From Phycisphaeraceae bacterium (GTDB taxonomy: Bacteria; Planctomycetota; Phycisphaerae; Phycisphaerales; Phycisphaeraceae), in contig JAJDCS010000003.1 of the NCBI GenBank assembly GCA_029260715.1, positions 62,001-126,000 on the forward strand: DNA of 64,000 nt, written 5' to 3'. Shown here piece after piece: positions 1-8,461 of the stretch. Every line of letters starts with the position of its first letter. Position 1 is the stretch's first letter. The position numbers were made by a program, and so were the translations under genes. The notes beneath the pieces are model-generated. The model was not told the origin of the DNA. It ran no database searches and worked only from the letters and a program-made list of their open reading frames with translations.

Positions 1-468
1 GGGTACCGGCGGATGGTCGTGGCGGACATCCCCGGCTTGATCGAGGGCGCGCACGACGGGCACGGCCTGGGCACACAGTTCCTACGACACATCGAGCGCA
101 CGCGCCTGCTGGTGCACCTGCTCGAAGCGGACCCCCCGTCCGGCCCGAACGTGGACCCCGTTGAAAACTACAGAGTCATCCGCAACGAACTCGCCGGGTA
201 CAGCCATGTGTTAGCCGACAAGCCGCAGATCATCGCGTTAAGCAAGATCGACCTGCTGGCGTCGCCCGAAGACCAACAGACCGCGATCGACATGATCCAA
301 GACGCCATCGGATGCCCCGTCGTGCCGATTAGCGCCGCCACGGGCCAAGGCCTGGACCGCTTGCTAGAAGCCTGCTGGCTGGCGCTACAACAAGAAAAGG
401 GCGCGTCCCAAGAATCAAACTGGCCGAAAACGCCGCACACACAGGAAGAAACCGTACCCAGCAACTGA
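1..468 (+). CDS. obg: GTPase Obg/CgtA, C-terminal part (cut by left edge)
   Basis: Last 155 residues of the Obg/CgtA ribosome-associated GTPase, which acts in late large-subunit assembly. The frame is open from base 1, so the glycine-rich Obg fold and the P-loop lie outside. Visible are the switch II stretch DIPGLIEGAHDGHGLG (G3), the G4 motif SKID at visible residues 81-84 and the G5 SAA at 111-113. The protein ends about 40 residues after G5, so the optional OCT domain is absent. coaX follows after 43 bp on the same strand, which suggests co-transcription. The usual partners rplU and rpmA are not next to it on this side; an rplU lies at 53.6 kb. Confidence 0.93.
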   Translation, partial: GYRRMVVADIPGLIEGAHDGHGLGTQFLRHIERTRLLVHLLEADPPSGPNVDPVENYRVIRNELAGYSHVLADKPQIIALSKIDLLASPEDQQTAIDMIQDAIGCPVVPISAATGQGLDRLLEACWLALQQEKGASQESNWPKTPHTQEETVPSN

Positions 469-511
469 CCGTGCCGCACAACACCGCCCGGCAAACACCA
501 CGGAGCCTGCT

Positions 512-1282
512 ATGAACACCAACCTCTTGGCCATCGACGCCGGCAACACCCGCACGCACGTGGGTGTTTTCCTCGACGGCAAGTTGGCCCAGAGCGCCGC
601 GGTTGAGAACAATGACCTGAAGGGGCTCGGCGATCAGATCGAAAAAGCCTGCGCCACGCTCGACAGCAAAACCGACAAGTGCGCCATGCTCGCGTCCGTC
701 GACGCGCAGCGTGATCAGCAACTGGCCAGCCTGGCGGCCGGGCGGATCGACGGACCGTTTTACCGCGCGGAGAAAGACCTCAGCGTGCCCATCGGCAGGC
801 AGCTCGACCCCGAAACCATCGTCGGTGTTGACCGCCTGCTAAACGCGGCCGCGGCGTACGACGTGCTGCGGCAGGCGTGTATTGTGGTCGACGCCGGCAC
901 AGCCATGACCGTGGACCTCATCGACGGTGCGGGCACCTTCCACGGCGGGGCAATCGCGCCGGGGGCGCAGATGATGCTCACAAGCCTACACAAAAGCACC
1001 GCGCAACTGCCCGATCTGCGATTCGCACCACCCCAAGAACCCGTCGGACACAGCACCGCCCAGGCGATGCTGACCGCTGTGTTCCACGGGATGCGCGGCA
1101 TGGTCCGCGAATTGATCGAGCAATACGCCCAGGTCATCGGCACGTTCCCCGTCGTCGTGGCCACGGGCGGCGACGCGCCCACGCTATTCAAAGACTTCGA
1201 CATGGTCGACCGCATCGTGCCCGACCTGACGCTCATCGGCATGGCGCTGACACTCCAATCAGCAACCAAAACACAACTGTAA
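512..1282 (+). CDS. coaX: Type III pantothenate kinase
   Basis: 256 residues, normal for the family. CoaX phosphorylates pantothenate in the first step of coenzyme A synthesis and is insensitive to CoA feedback (known of the family). The ASKHA-fold phosphate loop is the N-terminal DAGNTRTHVGVF (from residue 9). GVDRL in the middle and VVDAGTAMTVDLID followed by GGAIAPG are the other family signatures. The ATG comes 43 bp after the obg stop, with no terminator in the gap. The end of the gene runs directly into mobile-element debris, so anything that once followed it has been displaced. Confidence 0.95.
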   Translation: MNTNLLAIDAGNTRTHVGVFLDGKLAQSAAVENNDLKGLGDQIEKACATLDSKTDKCAMLASVDAQRDQQLASLAAGRIDGPFYRAEKDLSVPIGRQLDPETIVGVDRLLNAAAAYDVLRQACIVVDAGTAMTVDLIDGAGTFHGGAIAPGAQMMLTSLHKSTAQLPDLRFAPPQEPVGHSTAQAMLTAVFHGMRGMVRELIEQYAQVIGTFPVVVATGGDAPTLFKDFDMVDRIVPDLTLIGMALTLQSATKTQL

Positions 1283-1292
1283 CACCGATCCC

Positions 1293-1379
1293 TCACGCCA
1301 CACCTCGCCGGGCCTGCAACGCCGCCTCGGTGATCAGTTGCCGCACCACCGCCGGGCCCTGGCGTGTGATGCGGCCTAG
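1293..1379 (-). pseudogene. IS110-type transposase, C-terminal remnant
   Basis: On the minus strand the bases just before the stop at 1293-1295 read LGRITRQGPAVVRQLITEAA, then a basic tail and a stop. GRIT+QG followed by an EAA helix is the C-terminal signature of IS110/IS116/IS902 transposases. Only about 28 codons remain because the IS5-like element begins right upstream. On the far side of that element (minus strand, about 1926-1943) the bases read LGHAS in a frame that would join to LGRITRQG if the element were removed. That join is short and is an inference. Confidence 0.6.
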
Positions 1380-1397
1380 CAGGCTGCTGCAAAACTA

Positions 1398-1522
1398 TAG
1401 CACGTTGCATTTATAAATTTGATTGACTGGGTGGCACGGCTTGCTTGCAAGCCGTGAAATGCGGGTTCGCCATGTCAACGACCACCGAACATCCATCAAA
1501 GATAATCACGACAGGTGCTCTA
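1398..1522 (+). mobile_element. MITE, TAGAGC-type ends, GGCTTGC hairpin core (copy E)
   Basis: 125 bp running from TAGCACGTTGCATT to a right end reading GGTGCTCTA. The core has GGGTGGCAC followed by the stem GGCTTGC/GCAAGCC. The right half aligns with the copies at 36387, 42156, 47768, 21872 and 55949. It lies inside the dead IS element, so it arrived after that element was in place. Its ends have diverged. Confidence 0.65.
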
Positions 1523-1537
1523 GCGTTTGAGTTGAGG

Positions 1538-1850
1538 TGGTGATGTGTTGGTGAGCCGGAGTGTTGTTTGGGGTGCGTGGCGTTGGTACGCCGCTGGACA
1601 CGGAAGTTCACCTCTGCGTTGCGGGGTTTGAAACCGTTGGCGTCACCGGATTGATCATCTCGATCCGTCTCATCGGCACGCGTTTAAAGCTCTTGATCGC
1701 CGCGTACGCCGCCTCAAACCGCGGGCCCATCTCGGCCAAGATCGCATCGACCGCTGCCTTGATCAGCCGAAGCGGGTGGTCGGGACGGATACGGTCTTCG
1801 ATGTCGATCGCGTAGAACATCACTTGACGGGGATCGGGCTTGCCACGCAT
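1538..1850 (-). pseudogene. IS5-like transposase fragments
   Basis: From an ATG at 1850 the minus strand encodes MRGKPDPRQVMFYAIDIEDR followed by IRPDHPLRLIKAAVDAIL. This is the N-terminal (DUF772-like) domain of IS5/IS1182-type transposases, and homology ends near residue 50 (FEAAYA). In another frame, about 1540-1614 reads NFRVQRRTNATH, which resembles the central FRGxxRTNxTHAS segment of the same proteins. The middle, the frame continuity and the catalytic C-terminus are gone. Confidence 0.7.
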
Positions 1851-1980
1851 AAGAAGGCCTCCGTGCCGGGGGGAGAAAAAACCATCATAGCCGACATGCC
1901 AACAGACTTTTGCAGCAGCCTGCTAAGCGAAGCGTGCCCCAGAATACGCTCTTAATAGAAAAACCTATACTTGAGCCACT

Positions 1981-2979
1981 GTGTCGTACTACCTAGGCAT
2001 CGATCTTGGCGGAACGAGCATCAAAGCAGGCGTCGTCGACCACCAAGGCCGCGTCGTCGCCAAGTCCTCCGCCGCCACGCACGGCAAAGACGGGCCAGAC
2101 GCCGTACTAAAAGATATCGCCAAACTCGCCGCTACCATCGTCGAGCAAGCCAAGCTCAAGATGGACCAGATCCAAGCCGTCGGCATCGGCTCGCCCGGCC
2201 CCATCGACTTTGAAAACGGACGCCTAGCCAGCGCCCCCAACCTCCCCGCATTCCGCGACGTGCCCATCCGCGACCGCATCGCCGCCGCCACAGGCCGACC
2301 CGCCTTCCTCGAAAACGACGCAAACGCAGCCGCGCTCGCCGAGTACTGGATCGGCGCCGGGCAAGACCCCAAAATCCGCCACCTCGTCGCACTAACACTG
2401 GGCACCGGCATCGGCGGGGGCGTTGTCGTCGACGGGAAAATCGTCCACGGCGGATTCGGAAACGCCGGTGAAGCGGGCCACCTCATCGTCATGCCCAACG
2501 GCCGCCTCTGTGGCTGCGGGCAGCGCGGCTGCATCGAAGCCTACGCCTCCGCCACACACACCGCCAAACGCGCCGCGGAAGCCATCGAAGCAGGTGAAAC
2601 CTCCACACTCACCGACGTCACCACCAAACAAAACCGCGCCCTCACCGCCAAAGACGTCTTCGACGCCGCAAAAGCAAACGACGCCCTGGCACTACGCATC
2701 GTTGACGAAACCGCGCTCTACCTGGGCATCACCTGCGTGAGCCTCTGCCGGTTACTGGACCCACAGATCATCGTCCTCGCCGGGGGCATGGTCGAAGCCG
2801 GTGACTTCCTCATCGATAAGGTCCGCCAAGCCTTCACCAGCCAAAACTGGCAAATGGCCAAGCCCCGCGTCCGCATCGTCCCGCCCCAGCTAGGGTCCGA
2901 TGCGGGCCTAATTGGCGCGGCAGCAGTGGCTTGGAACGCGCAAGCCTCAAGCACCACCGCATCCCAAGCCAGCCCGTAA
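1981..2979 (+). CDS. ROK-family glucokinase
   Basis: 332 residues. It probably phosphorylates glucose (or a close sugar) with ATP at the entry to glycolysis. The N-terminal phosphate loop is GIDLGGTSIKAG (residues 5-16). The sugar-binding part has ENDANAAALAE near 105-115 and GTGIGGG near 140-146. The ROK zinc site is CGCGQRGC near 179-186, followed by EAYAS. The start is GTG; no in-frame ATG precedes the conserved beta strand, and the ribosome site is weak. The upstream flank is IS debris at 1377-1925, which may have replaced its promoter. Sugar specificity cannot be fixed from sequence. Confidence 0.88.
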   Translation: MSYYLGIDLGGTSIKAGVVDHQGRVVAKSSAATHGKDGPDAVLKDIAKLAATIVEQAKLKMDQIQAVGIGSPGPIDFENGRLASAPNLPAFRDVPIRDRIAAATGRPAFLENDANAAALAEYWIGAGQDPKIRHLVALTLGTGIGGGVVVDGKIVHGGFGNAGEAGHLIVMPNGRLCGCGQRGCIEAYASATHTAKRAAEAIEAGETSTLTDVTTKQNRALTAKDVFDAAKANDALALRIVDETALYLGITCVSLCRLLDPQIIVLAGGMVEAGDFLIDKVRQAFTSQNWQMAKPRVRIVPPQLGSDAGLIGAAAVAWNAQASSTTASQASP

Positions 2980-3087
2980 TATCGGCCCCCCTCAAGCCGA
3001 CACCCCAAACCGCCGATTCCATTCTCAAGTAAGACCGCAGACACACTGCGCCTAGACACGTTATCGAACGCTTGGAACGTTGGGGAG

Positions 3088-4020
3088 ATGGCCAAAAAAA
3101 GAACCGCTGTCAAAGACGGTCTGGAGATCTATCTCCGCCAGATCGACGAAACCGATCTGCTCACGCCCGAGCAAGAGCGCGAGCTGTGCTGGCAGATCAT
3201 CCACGAAAACTGCCCCGCCTCGCGAGACCAGATGATCCGCGCTAATCTCCGCCTCGTCGTCAGCGTCGCCAAGCGATTCTCCAACCGCGGCCTGCCCCTG
3301 ACGGACCTCATCGAAGAGGGCAACCTAGGCCTGCTCCGCGCCGTCGAGGCGTTCGACCCCGACCAAGGCGCCCGCTTCAGCACCTACGCCTCATGGTGGA
3401 TCAAGCAAGCCATCAAACGCGCACTGATCAACGCCGTACAGCCCATCCACATCCCCGCCTACATGGTCGAGCTGATCGTCAAGTGGAAACGCGCCTGGCG
3501 AGACCTCGAAGAAAGCCTGGGGCGCTCACCGTCCATCCAAGAGCTGGCCGAAAAAATGCAACTGCCGCCGAAAAAAGTCCGCATCGTGCGAAAGGCGGTC
3601 AAGGCCTTCCAACGACCCGCCAGCAGCGGAGCGCGCGAAGAGGCGGGCGGACCCACCATGTCCGAAATGCTACACGACGACCGCACACCCACGCCAGACG
3701 AGCAGGCGCTGCAAAACGACGACCTCGAAACCATCGGCCTGCTGCTGGAAGCCATCGACGAACGCGAAGCCACGATCCTCCGCCTCCGTTACGGCCTAGA
3801 CGGGCAAGAACCGCTCACGCTCAAAGAGATCGGCAAACACGTCGGTTTAACACGCGAACGCGTACGGCAAATCGAGATCGAAGCCCTCGATAAACTAGAG
3901 CAACGACTCACCAGCGACAAACCACTGGACAACCTCCCCCCCACACCGTCCGCGCGCAAAACACGACGCACCTCAACCCGCCCCCCCACGGACGACTCCG
4001 CCTCCATCGACGCCGCGTAG
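3088..4020 (+). CDS. RNA polymerase sigma factor, sigma-70 family (RpoD/SigA-like, short)
   Basis: 310 residues. Region 1.2 (DGLEIYLRQIDETDLLTPEQ) is at residues 10-29, and region 2 (NLRLVVSVAKRFSNRGLPL, DLIEEGNLGLLRAVEAFDP, FSTYASWWIKQAIKRAL) at about 53-113. Region 3 follows. Region 4.2 with its helix-turn-helix (LTLKEIGKHVGLTRERVRQI) is near 247-266. Region 1.1 is missing, so this is a group 1/2-type factor smaller than typical RpoD. It recognises -35/-10 promoters; whether it is the housekeeping factor or an alternative one cannot be told. The last 35 residues are a low-complexity Thr/Arg/Pro tail. It stands alone, with a repeat element right after the stop. Confidence 0.9.
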   Translation: MAKKRTAVKDGLEIYLRQIDETDLLTPEQERELCWQIIHENCPASRDQMIRANLRLVVSVAKRFSNRGLPLTDLIEEGNLGLLRAVEAFDPDQGARFSTYASWWIKQAIKRALINAVQPIHIPAYMVELIVKWKRAWRDLEESLGRSPSIQELAEKMQLPPKKVRIVRKAVKAFQRPASSGAREEAGGPTMSEMLHDDRTPTPDEQALQNDDLETIGLLLEAIDEREATILRLRYGLDGQEPLTLKEIGKHVGLTRERVRQIEIEALDKLEQRLTSDKPLDNLPPTPSARKTRRTSTRPPTDDSASIDAA

Positions 4021-4040
4021 AGCTTATTTGAGAGATCTCC

Positions 4041-4082
4041 CACGACGAGCCGTACGCCTCAGGCGGATGAGGGAGCGGTCTC
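4041..4082. repeat. GAGCCG...GAGCGGTC repeat, GCCTCAGGC variant
   Basis: Intergenic copy of a unit that recurs at least ten times in the window: CACGACGAGCCG, an inner hairpin CCGCCTCAGGCGG-like, then GGGAGCGGTC. It lies directly after the sigma factor gene. Confidence 0.75.
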
Positions 4083-4096
4083 CGCGCTAACACCCC

Positions 4097-4140
4097 GGGT
4101 GCCGGGCGCCACTAGACAGCTTCTAGCTATGTAGTGCGCC
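4097..4140. repeat. Degenerate GGGTGCC hairpin
   Basis: GGGTGCC followed by CACTAGACAGCT and a decayed right arm ending GTAGTGCGCC. It is recognisable as a relative of the GGGTGCCAC hairpins but is no longer fully paired. Confidence 0.4.
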
Positions 4141-4172
4141 TTGGCGTAGATCAAGTAAATGGGTTAGCCGCA

Positions 4173-5312
4173 TCACTCGCCCCGCTTATAAAACGGCAGC
4201 TTCACCACCTTCGCCCCCAACCGCTTCGCCCCAACCGCAATCTCCACCGCATCACCCACTTCGCCACACCCTGACGCCACATACGCCATCGCGATCGGCA
4301 CACCAAGCGTCGGCGACAAACACGCGCTCGTCACAACACCCACCTCGCCATCGCCCTTAAACACCGCCATCCCCTGCCGCGCCGTGCGCCGCCCATCGAG
4401 CTCCAGCCCAACGAGCTTACGCGTCGACCCCTCCACCGCGATCTTCTTTAGTGCCGCCTGACCCACAAACGGCTCGCCCCGGTCCTGTTCGTCTTTGTCC
4501 AAGCTCAACGCGAACCCCAGCCCCGCCGAAAGAGGGTCCGTCGTTTCGTCTAGCTCATGGCCATACAGCGGCATCCCCGCCTCCATGCGCAGCGTGTCGC
4601 GCGCGCCCAGCCCCGCCGGCTGGATCGCCGACTCACCGCCTTCACCCTGCGACTCTCGCACCAGCAGATTCACCGCCTGGGCCGCCATCTTCGCCGGCAG
4701 GATCACCTCAACACCGTCTTCACCCGTGTAACCCGTCCTGCTGATCACGGCCTGCATCATCAGCAGATTCTTTTCACAGAAGCGGTACCGCTTCAGGGCA
4801 GGCACCTCGCTGGAGAATCGCCCGATCTGCTCCATCACCCCCGGCCCTTGAATCGCGACCATCGCCGTGCTGAACGTCTGGTCTTCGATGTTGACACTCA
4901 ACCCCTCCGCCTGCCCATGCAAGTGCGACAATATCTTCTCGCGGTTCGACGCATTCACCACCAGAAGCCAGTGGCCGTCGAAACGGTAGACGATCACATC
5001 GTCCAGCACTCCGCCCGCATCGTTACACACCATGCTGTACCGGCACGCCCCCTCTTGCATATCACTGACCCGCCGCGTCAGCGTCCGCTCAAGCAGCCGC
5101 CTCGCGTCGCGACCCGTGAACTTCAGCCTGCCCATGTGCGACACGTCGAACAGCCCCGCCCCCGTGCGCACCAGCTTGTGCTCCGCGTGGATCGACCGAT
5201 ACAGAATCGGCATCTCCCAGCCCGCGAAGTCGACCATCTTCGCGCCGTGCTCGGTGTGGTACCCGTAAAACGGCGTGCGGAGTTGTTGATGTGATTCGGT
5301 CGCTTGTGTCAT
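4173..5312 (-). CDS. gcvT: Glycine cleavage system T protein (aminomethyltransferase)
   Basis: 379 residues. GcvT takes the aminomethyl group from the lipoyl arm of the H protein, releases ammonia and forms methylene-tetrahydrofolate. The family landmarks are all present: YGYHTEHGAKMVDFAGWEMP near the N-terminus, GLFDVSHMGR with the catalytic Asp-Val-Ser-His region, RTGYTGEDG in the centre, and RMEAGMPLYGHELDE. The start chosen is the ATG at 5310-5312, which gives the usual MTQATESHQQLRTPFYGYH beginning. A longer open frame upstream only reads through a repeat. No gcvH or gcvP is in the window and no glycine riboswitch was recognised upstream. Confidence 0.95.
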   Translation of the reverse strand: MTQATESHQQLRTPFYGYHTEHGAKMVDFAGWEMPILYRSIHAEHKLVRTGAGLFDVSHMGRLKFTGRDARRLLERTLTRRVSDMQEGACRYSMVCNDAGGVLDDVIVYRFDGHWLLVVNASNREKILSHLHGQAEGLSVNIEDQTFSTAMVAIQGPGVMEQIGRFSSEVPALKRYRFCEKNLLMMQAVISRTGYTGEDGVEVILPAKMAAQAVNLLVRESQGEGGESAIQPAGLGARDTLRMEAGMPLYGHELDETTDPLSAGLGFALSLDKDEQDRGEPFVGQAALKKIAVEGSTRKLVGLELDGRRTARQGMAVFKGDGEVGVVTSACLSPTLGVPIAMAYVASGCGEVGDAVEIAVGAKRLGAKVVKLPFYKRGE

Positions 5313-5342
5313 TGTTGAACCTATGCGTAAGAGTGTCCCGCC

Positions 5343-5370
5343 ACGAGCCGCGACCGTAAGGGAGCGGTCC
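5343..5370. repeat. GAGCCG...GAGCGGTC repeat, GACCG/CGGTC variant
   Basis: GAGCCGCGACCGTAAGGGAG followed by CGGTC; GACCG pairs with CGGTC around an 8-base loop. It lies in the intergenic space upstream of gcvT and downstream of the PIG-L gene. Confidence 0.75.
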
Positions 5371-5435
5371 GCATGGTGATATCTACCGACCCAACACACC
5401 ACCGCTCCGTTACAGACGATTGTAAATACACGTTC

Positions 5436-6287
5436 TTACATCTCGCTCCGCTGGCCCGTCGTGCCGAACAGCGGCCGGTAGTCGCCCGGTGTGTAGAGGT
5501 GGAACGCAACCTCCCGCAAATACTCATAAGGACCGCCCCCCCGCACGTTCTCCACCAGCTTCGCGATCTGCTCCTGCGACCGAAACGCCGCGATGCTCTC
5601 CAACTTCCGCTCAAACGCCTCCTGATTAGCCAACAACTGAAGGTTCGGAGGACCACTAAAATCGCAGTACACCGCCATCTCATACACGCGGGGCACCCGT
5701 TCAATCGCCGCCCCCAACTCCGGCCAAACCGCGCCCGACGCGTGGAACAAGCTGATCATCAACTCGCGGTAAGTCACTTGGTGATCCGGGTGCAGGTCCG
5801 TCGGCGTCGGCACAAACACACGCGCGGGACGCATGGTACGCAGGTGGTAAGTCATCGCGTTCTGCAAACCCACGAACCCGCGGATGTCGTCGATCTCCGG
5901 CCGCTCCTCAGCCGCCAGCCTGCCCTGAAGCGAAAACAAACCGCCGTCGGGGTAGTCGATGTACTTCACGCACGACCCGTCCAGCCCAAGCTTCTCGCAA
6001 GACTCGTACGTCTCCACACGCCGCGTCTCCACCACCTCCTGCCGCGGCATCGGCTGGCAGTAACCCATACGACCGTCCGTCACCACCAATAGGCACACCT
6101 TCACCTTCGCCGCCAACGCCGCCTGAATCCACAAACCCGCGCCGATACAAGCGTCGTCGTCGTGCGGGCTCACGAACAGCCACGTCTCTTTAGAAACGTC
6201 CTTCACACCCATCACCCCGCCAAGCGACGTCGAGTAATGCTTCTTGCCACCCTCCAAACGCGTGTATTCAAACGGAGCCGATTCCAT
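5436..6287 (-). CDS. PIG-L/LmbE family deacetylase
   Basis: 283 residues. The family removes N-acetyl groups from sugar conjugates using zinc; the substrate here is unknown. The metal site is seen as SPHDDDACIG (variant of the usual PHPDDE) and LHPDHQVTYRE. A Rossmann-like core (VKVCLLVVTDG) and an aromatic-rich C-terminus (YEYLREVAFHLY) fit the family. The ATG at 6285-6287 is preferred: an AGGAG lies upstream inside the end of the previous gene, and the alternative ATG at 6320 would overlap that gene by 25 bp. The stop of the GATase-like gene is only 8 bp away, so the two are probably translated together. Confidence 0.85.
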   Translation of the reverse strand: MESAPFEYTRLEGGKKHYSTSLGGVMGVKDVSKETWLFVSPHDDDACIGAGLWIQAALAAKVKVCLLVVTDGRMGYCQPMPRQEVVETRRVETYESCEKLGLDGSCVKYIDYPDGGLFSLQGRLAAEERPEIDDIRGFVGLQNAMTYHLRTMRPARVFVPTPTDLHPDHQVTYRELMISLFHASGAVWPELGAAIERVPRVYEMAVYCDFSGPPNLQLLANQEAFERKLESIAAFRSQEQIAKLVENVRGGGPYEYLREVAFHLYTPGDYRPLFGTTGQRSEM

Positions 6288-6295
6288 ATGCCCGT

Positions 6296-7054
6296 CTACT
6301 CCTCTAGCCTGCCCACCCACCCCAGCAACTGTCGCACGAACTGCGCGTAATACTGACCGACCTCAATCGCCCACCCACCGTCCGCTTGGGCCGTCACCCG
6401 GTCCACGCCCCAGTCCACCAGCCCACCCACCCAGTGCGGTGCAAGGTCCACACCCAGCGCCGCCGTGCGCCCCTCACCATGCGCGCCCACCACCAACAAC
6501 GGGTGACGAGACAACGCGTCCATCCGAACCTCGCCCCCATACTGTTGCGCCGTGAACCGCAGCACCTCCAGCACCACGTCACTGCCCGCCTTAGCCTCTA
6601 GTAAGTTAAACCCACCGATCGTCGGCGGTCGCTCGCCCCAAGGCAACCCCTCCGTGGTCGGGTGTTCATGGTCGGGCACTAGAAACGCCGGCTGATCGCA
6701 GTTCACACGGTCGTCTTTCGTCGCAATGTTCACAGGCAGAGCGTGCCCAACCTCCGTCCCACCCCAGTCGCCGCCCTGGCCGTGGAAAGACTCCCAACCA
6801 CCGATCATCAAAAGACCCGCCCCCTTTGCCACCCGATCCACCAGCCGCTCCTGTGCCTCTTGCGTCATCATCCCCGCAGAGTAATCGCTCAGCACGAACA
6901 ACTGCCGCCCCTCGCCCACCCCTACAGCCTCCAACGGCTCGTCGCCGGGCAAGTAATCAAACCCCCACCCCCAGTGCGACATCAGCCCCGCCACATAGCT
7001 CGCCGCGCCCGAAAGCGCCGTGTCCCCCGCGTATAAAATTGCTTGCTCAGCCAT
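6296..7054 (-). CDS. Glutamine amidotransferase-like protein (DUF1355-like)
   Basis: 252 residues. It resembles the class I amidotransferase-like family in which the fold is kept but ammonia transfer is not proven. The pattern GLLMIGGWESFHGQGGDWGG, then THE-like HALPVNI, corresponds to the GGYxSFxGxxG...LPV core of that family. There is no clear nucleophilic Cys elbow (GxCxG), so glutaminase activity is doubtful. Residues PLLVVGAHGEGRTAALGVDLAPHW near the C-terminus form the second half of the fold. It sits first in a two-gene unit with the PIG-L deacetylase, which suggests a shared carbohydrate-related role (inference). Confidence 0.75.
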   Translation of the reverse strand: MAEQAILYAGDTALSGAASYVAGLMSHWGWGFDYLPGDEPLEAVGVGEGRQLFVLSDYSAGMMTQEAQERLVDRVAKGAGLLMIGGWESFHGQGGDWGGTEVGHALPVNIATKDDRVNCDQPAFLVPDHEHPTTEGLPWGERPPTIGGFNLLEAKAGSDVVLEVLRFTAQQYGGEVRMDALSRHPLLVVGAHGEGRTAALGVDLAPHWVGGLVDWGVDRVTAQADGGWAIEVGQYYAQFVRQLLGWVGRLEE

Positions 7055-7195
7055 GGCTACTTTTCAATCCCGCTGCCTTTTAGCAGCCGCCGCCCCCAGT
7101 CGGTATGATATTAAACTTTCGACTTTAAGCGTGCCATTGACTCCAGTCTAAGCCGCCTTTGTGCCTTGTCAACGAAGACTTTACGAGAGGATACC

Positions 7196-8425
7196 ATGCT
7201 CAGGGGCAACGCGATCATAGGCCAGTCCGGCGGCCCGACTTCCGTCATCAACGCCTCAATGGTAGGCCTCATCGACCAAGCCAAAAAAGCCGGGGGTAAG
7301 TCCGGGGGCAAAGCCATCAGCCGAGTCTTCGGCATGCGCTTCGGCATCGAGGGCGTCCTCAACAACCACCTGCTCGACCTCAAAGCCCAAACCGCCACCA
7401 CCCTCAAAGCGCTACGCAACACACCCTCAAGCGCCCTAGGCTCAAGTCGCCACAAGCTCACCGACAACGACCTAGCCCCCATCCTCAAACGCCTAAAGCA
7501 ATACGACGTCCGCTACTTCTTCATGATCGGCGGCAACGACACCATGGACACCATCCACCGTGTCCTGCTCTACGCCCAAAAGCAAAACTACGACCTCGTC
7601 GGCGTAGGCGTGTCCAAAACCGTGGATAACGACCTCTTCGGCACCGACCATACCCCCGGCTACCCCAGCGCCGCGCGGTACGTCGCCCTGAGCATCCAGC
7701 AAGGGGGCACCCTCGCACGTGACATGCAGCAGGTCGACCAGTTCACCGTCTTCCAGACCGTAGGCCGAAGCGCCGGGTGGCTACCCGCCGCCGCAGCCCT
7801 CGCAAAGCAATCGCCCGCTGACCCGCCCCACATCATCCTCATGCCCGAACGCCCCTTCGACCAAGACGCGTTCCTCGCCGCCGTCAAGAGAGCCAAAGAC
7901 CGATACGGCTACTGCTCCATCGTCTGCGGCGAGGGCATCACCCACGCAGACGGCACGCCCGTCAGCGCCTCACAAACACGCGACAAGTTCAACAACGTCG
8001 AGTTCGGCGCCATGGGCGGCACCAGCGCCGCAATGATGATCCACCGCATCATCGCCGACACCTTCAACTGGCGCGGCGAGTTCCAAGTCACCGAATCATT
8101 ACAAATGTGCGCCGCCGACCGCGCCGTCAAGCTCGATATAGATGAAGCCTACAACTGCGGCACCCAAGCCGTGAAACTCGCCCAAAAAGGCACCAGCAAC
8201 GTCATGGTCACCATCACGCGTCAATCCAAACCCGGTCAGCGCTACCGCGCCGGGTACGGCACCATCGCCCTGGAAAAAGTCGCCAACGCAGAACGACCTA
8301 TGCCAGACAAATTCATCACCAAAGACGGCATGTTCGTCACCAAAGCATTCCTCAACTACGCCAAGCCCCTCGTCGGCCCACTACCCAAATACGGCCAACT
8401 CAACCTCAAACGCGCCAAACCATAA
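7196..8425 (+). CDS. 6-phosphofructokinase, probably PPi-dependent type
   Basis: 409 residues. It phosphorylates fructose 6-phosphate in glycolysis. Motifs in order: IGQSGGPTSVINAS at the N-terminus, MIGGNDTMDT in the donor loop, GVSKTVDND (the catalytic TVDND with a Lys before it), and IMLPER-like IILMPERPF. The Lys before TVDND is characteristic of PPi-using enzymes, where ATP enzymes have Gly. The GGND in place of GGDG or GGDD places it in a less studied clade, so the phosphate donor needs an assay. The ATG at 7196 follows GAGAGGA at a good distance; an upstream TTG start is less likely. The SIS gene follows after 36 bp. Confidence 0.88.
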   Translation: MLRGNAIIGQSGGPTSVINASMVGLIDQAKKAGGKSGGKAISRVFGMRFGIEGVLNNHLLDLKAQTATTLKALRNTPSSALGSSRHKLTDNDLAPILKRLKQYDVRYFFMIGGNDTMDTIHRVLLYAQKQNYDLVGVGVSKTVDNDLFGTDHTPGYPSAARYVALSIQQGGTLARDMQQVDQFTVFQTVGRSAGWLPAAAALAKQSPADPPHIILMPERPFDQDAFLAAVKRAKDRYGYCSIVCGEGITHADGTPVSASQTRDKFNNVEFGAMGGTSAAMMIHRIIADTFNWRGEFQVTESLQMCAADRAVKLDIDEAYNCGTQAVKLAQKGTSNVMVTITRQSKPGQRYRAGYGTIALEKVANAERPMPDKFITKDGMFVTKAFLNYAKPLVGPLPKYGQLNLKRAKP

Positions 8426-8461
8426 CAAACATCGCGTCAACGACCAGACCGGACCTTCCCC

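Larger units (their letters stand above)
1377..1925. mobile_element. Decayed IS5/IS1182-like insertion sequence with 18-bp inverted ends
   Basis: Perfect 18-bp inverted repeats bound this stretch: TAGCAGGCTGCTGCAAAA at 1377-1394 and its complement at 1908-1925. Inside lie two pieces of a minus-strand transposase and one MITE. About 550 bp is too short for an intact element, so it is a deletion derivative. It could move only if a related transposase acted from elsewhere. Confidence 0.75.

Noticed and set aside
7166-7195. Upstream TTG start for the phosphofructokinase
   Set aside because: The ATG at 7196 has a good ribosome site and starts directly at the conserved N-terminal strand.
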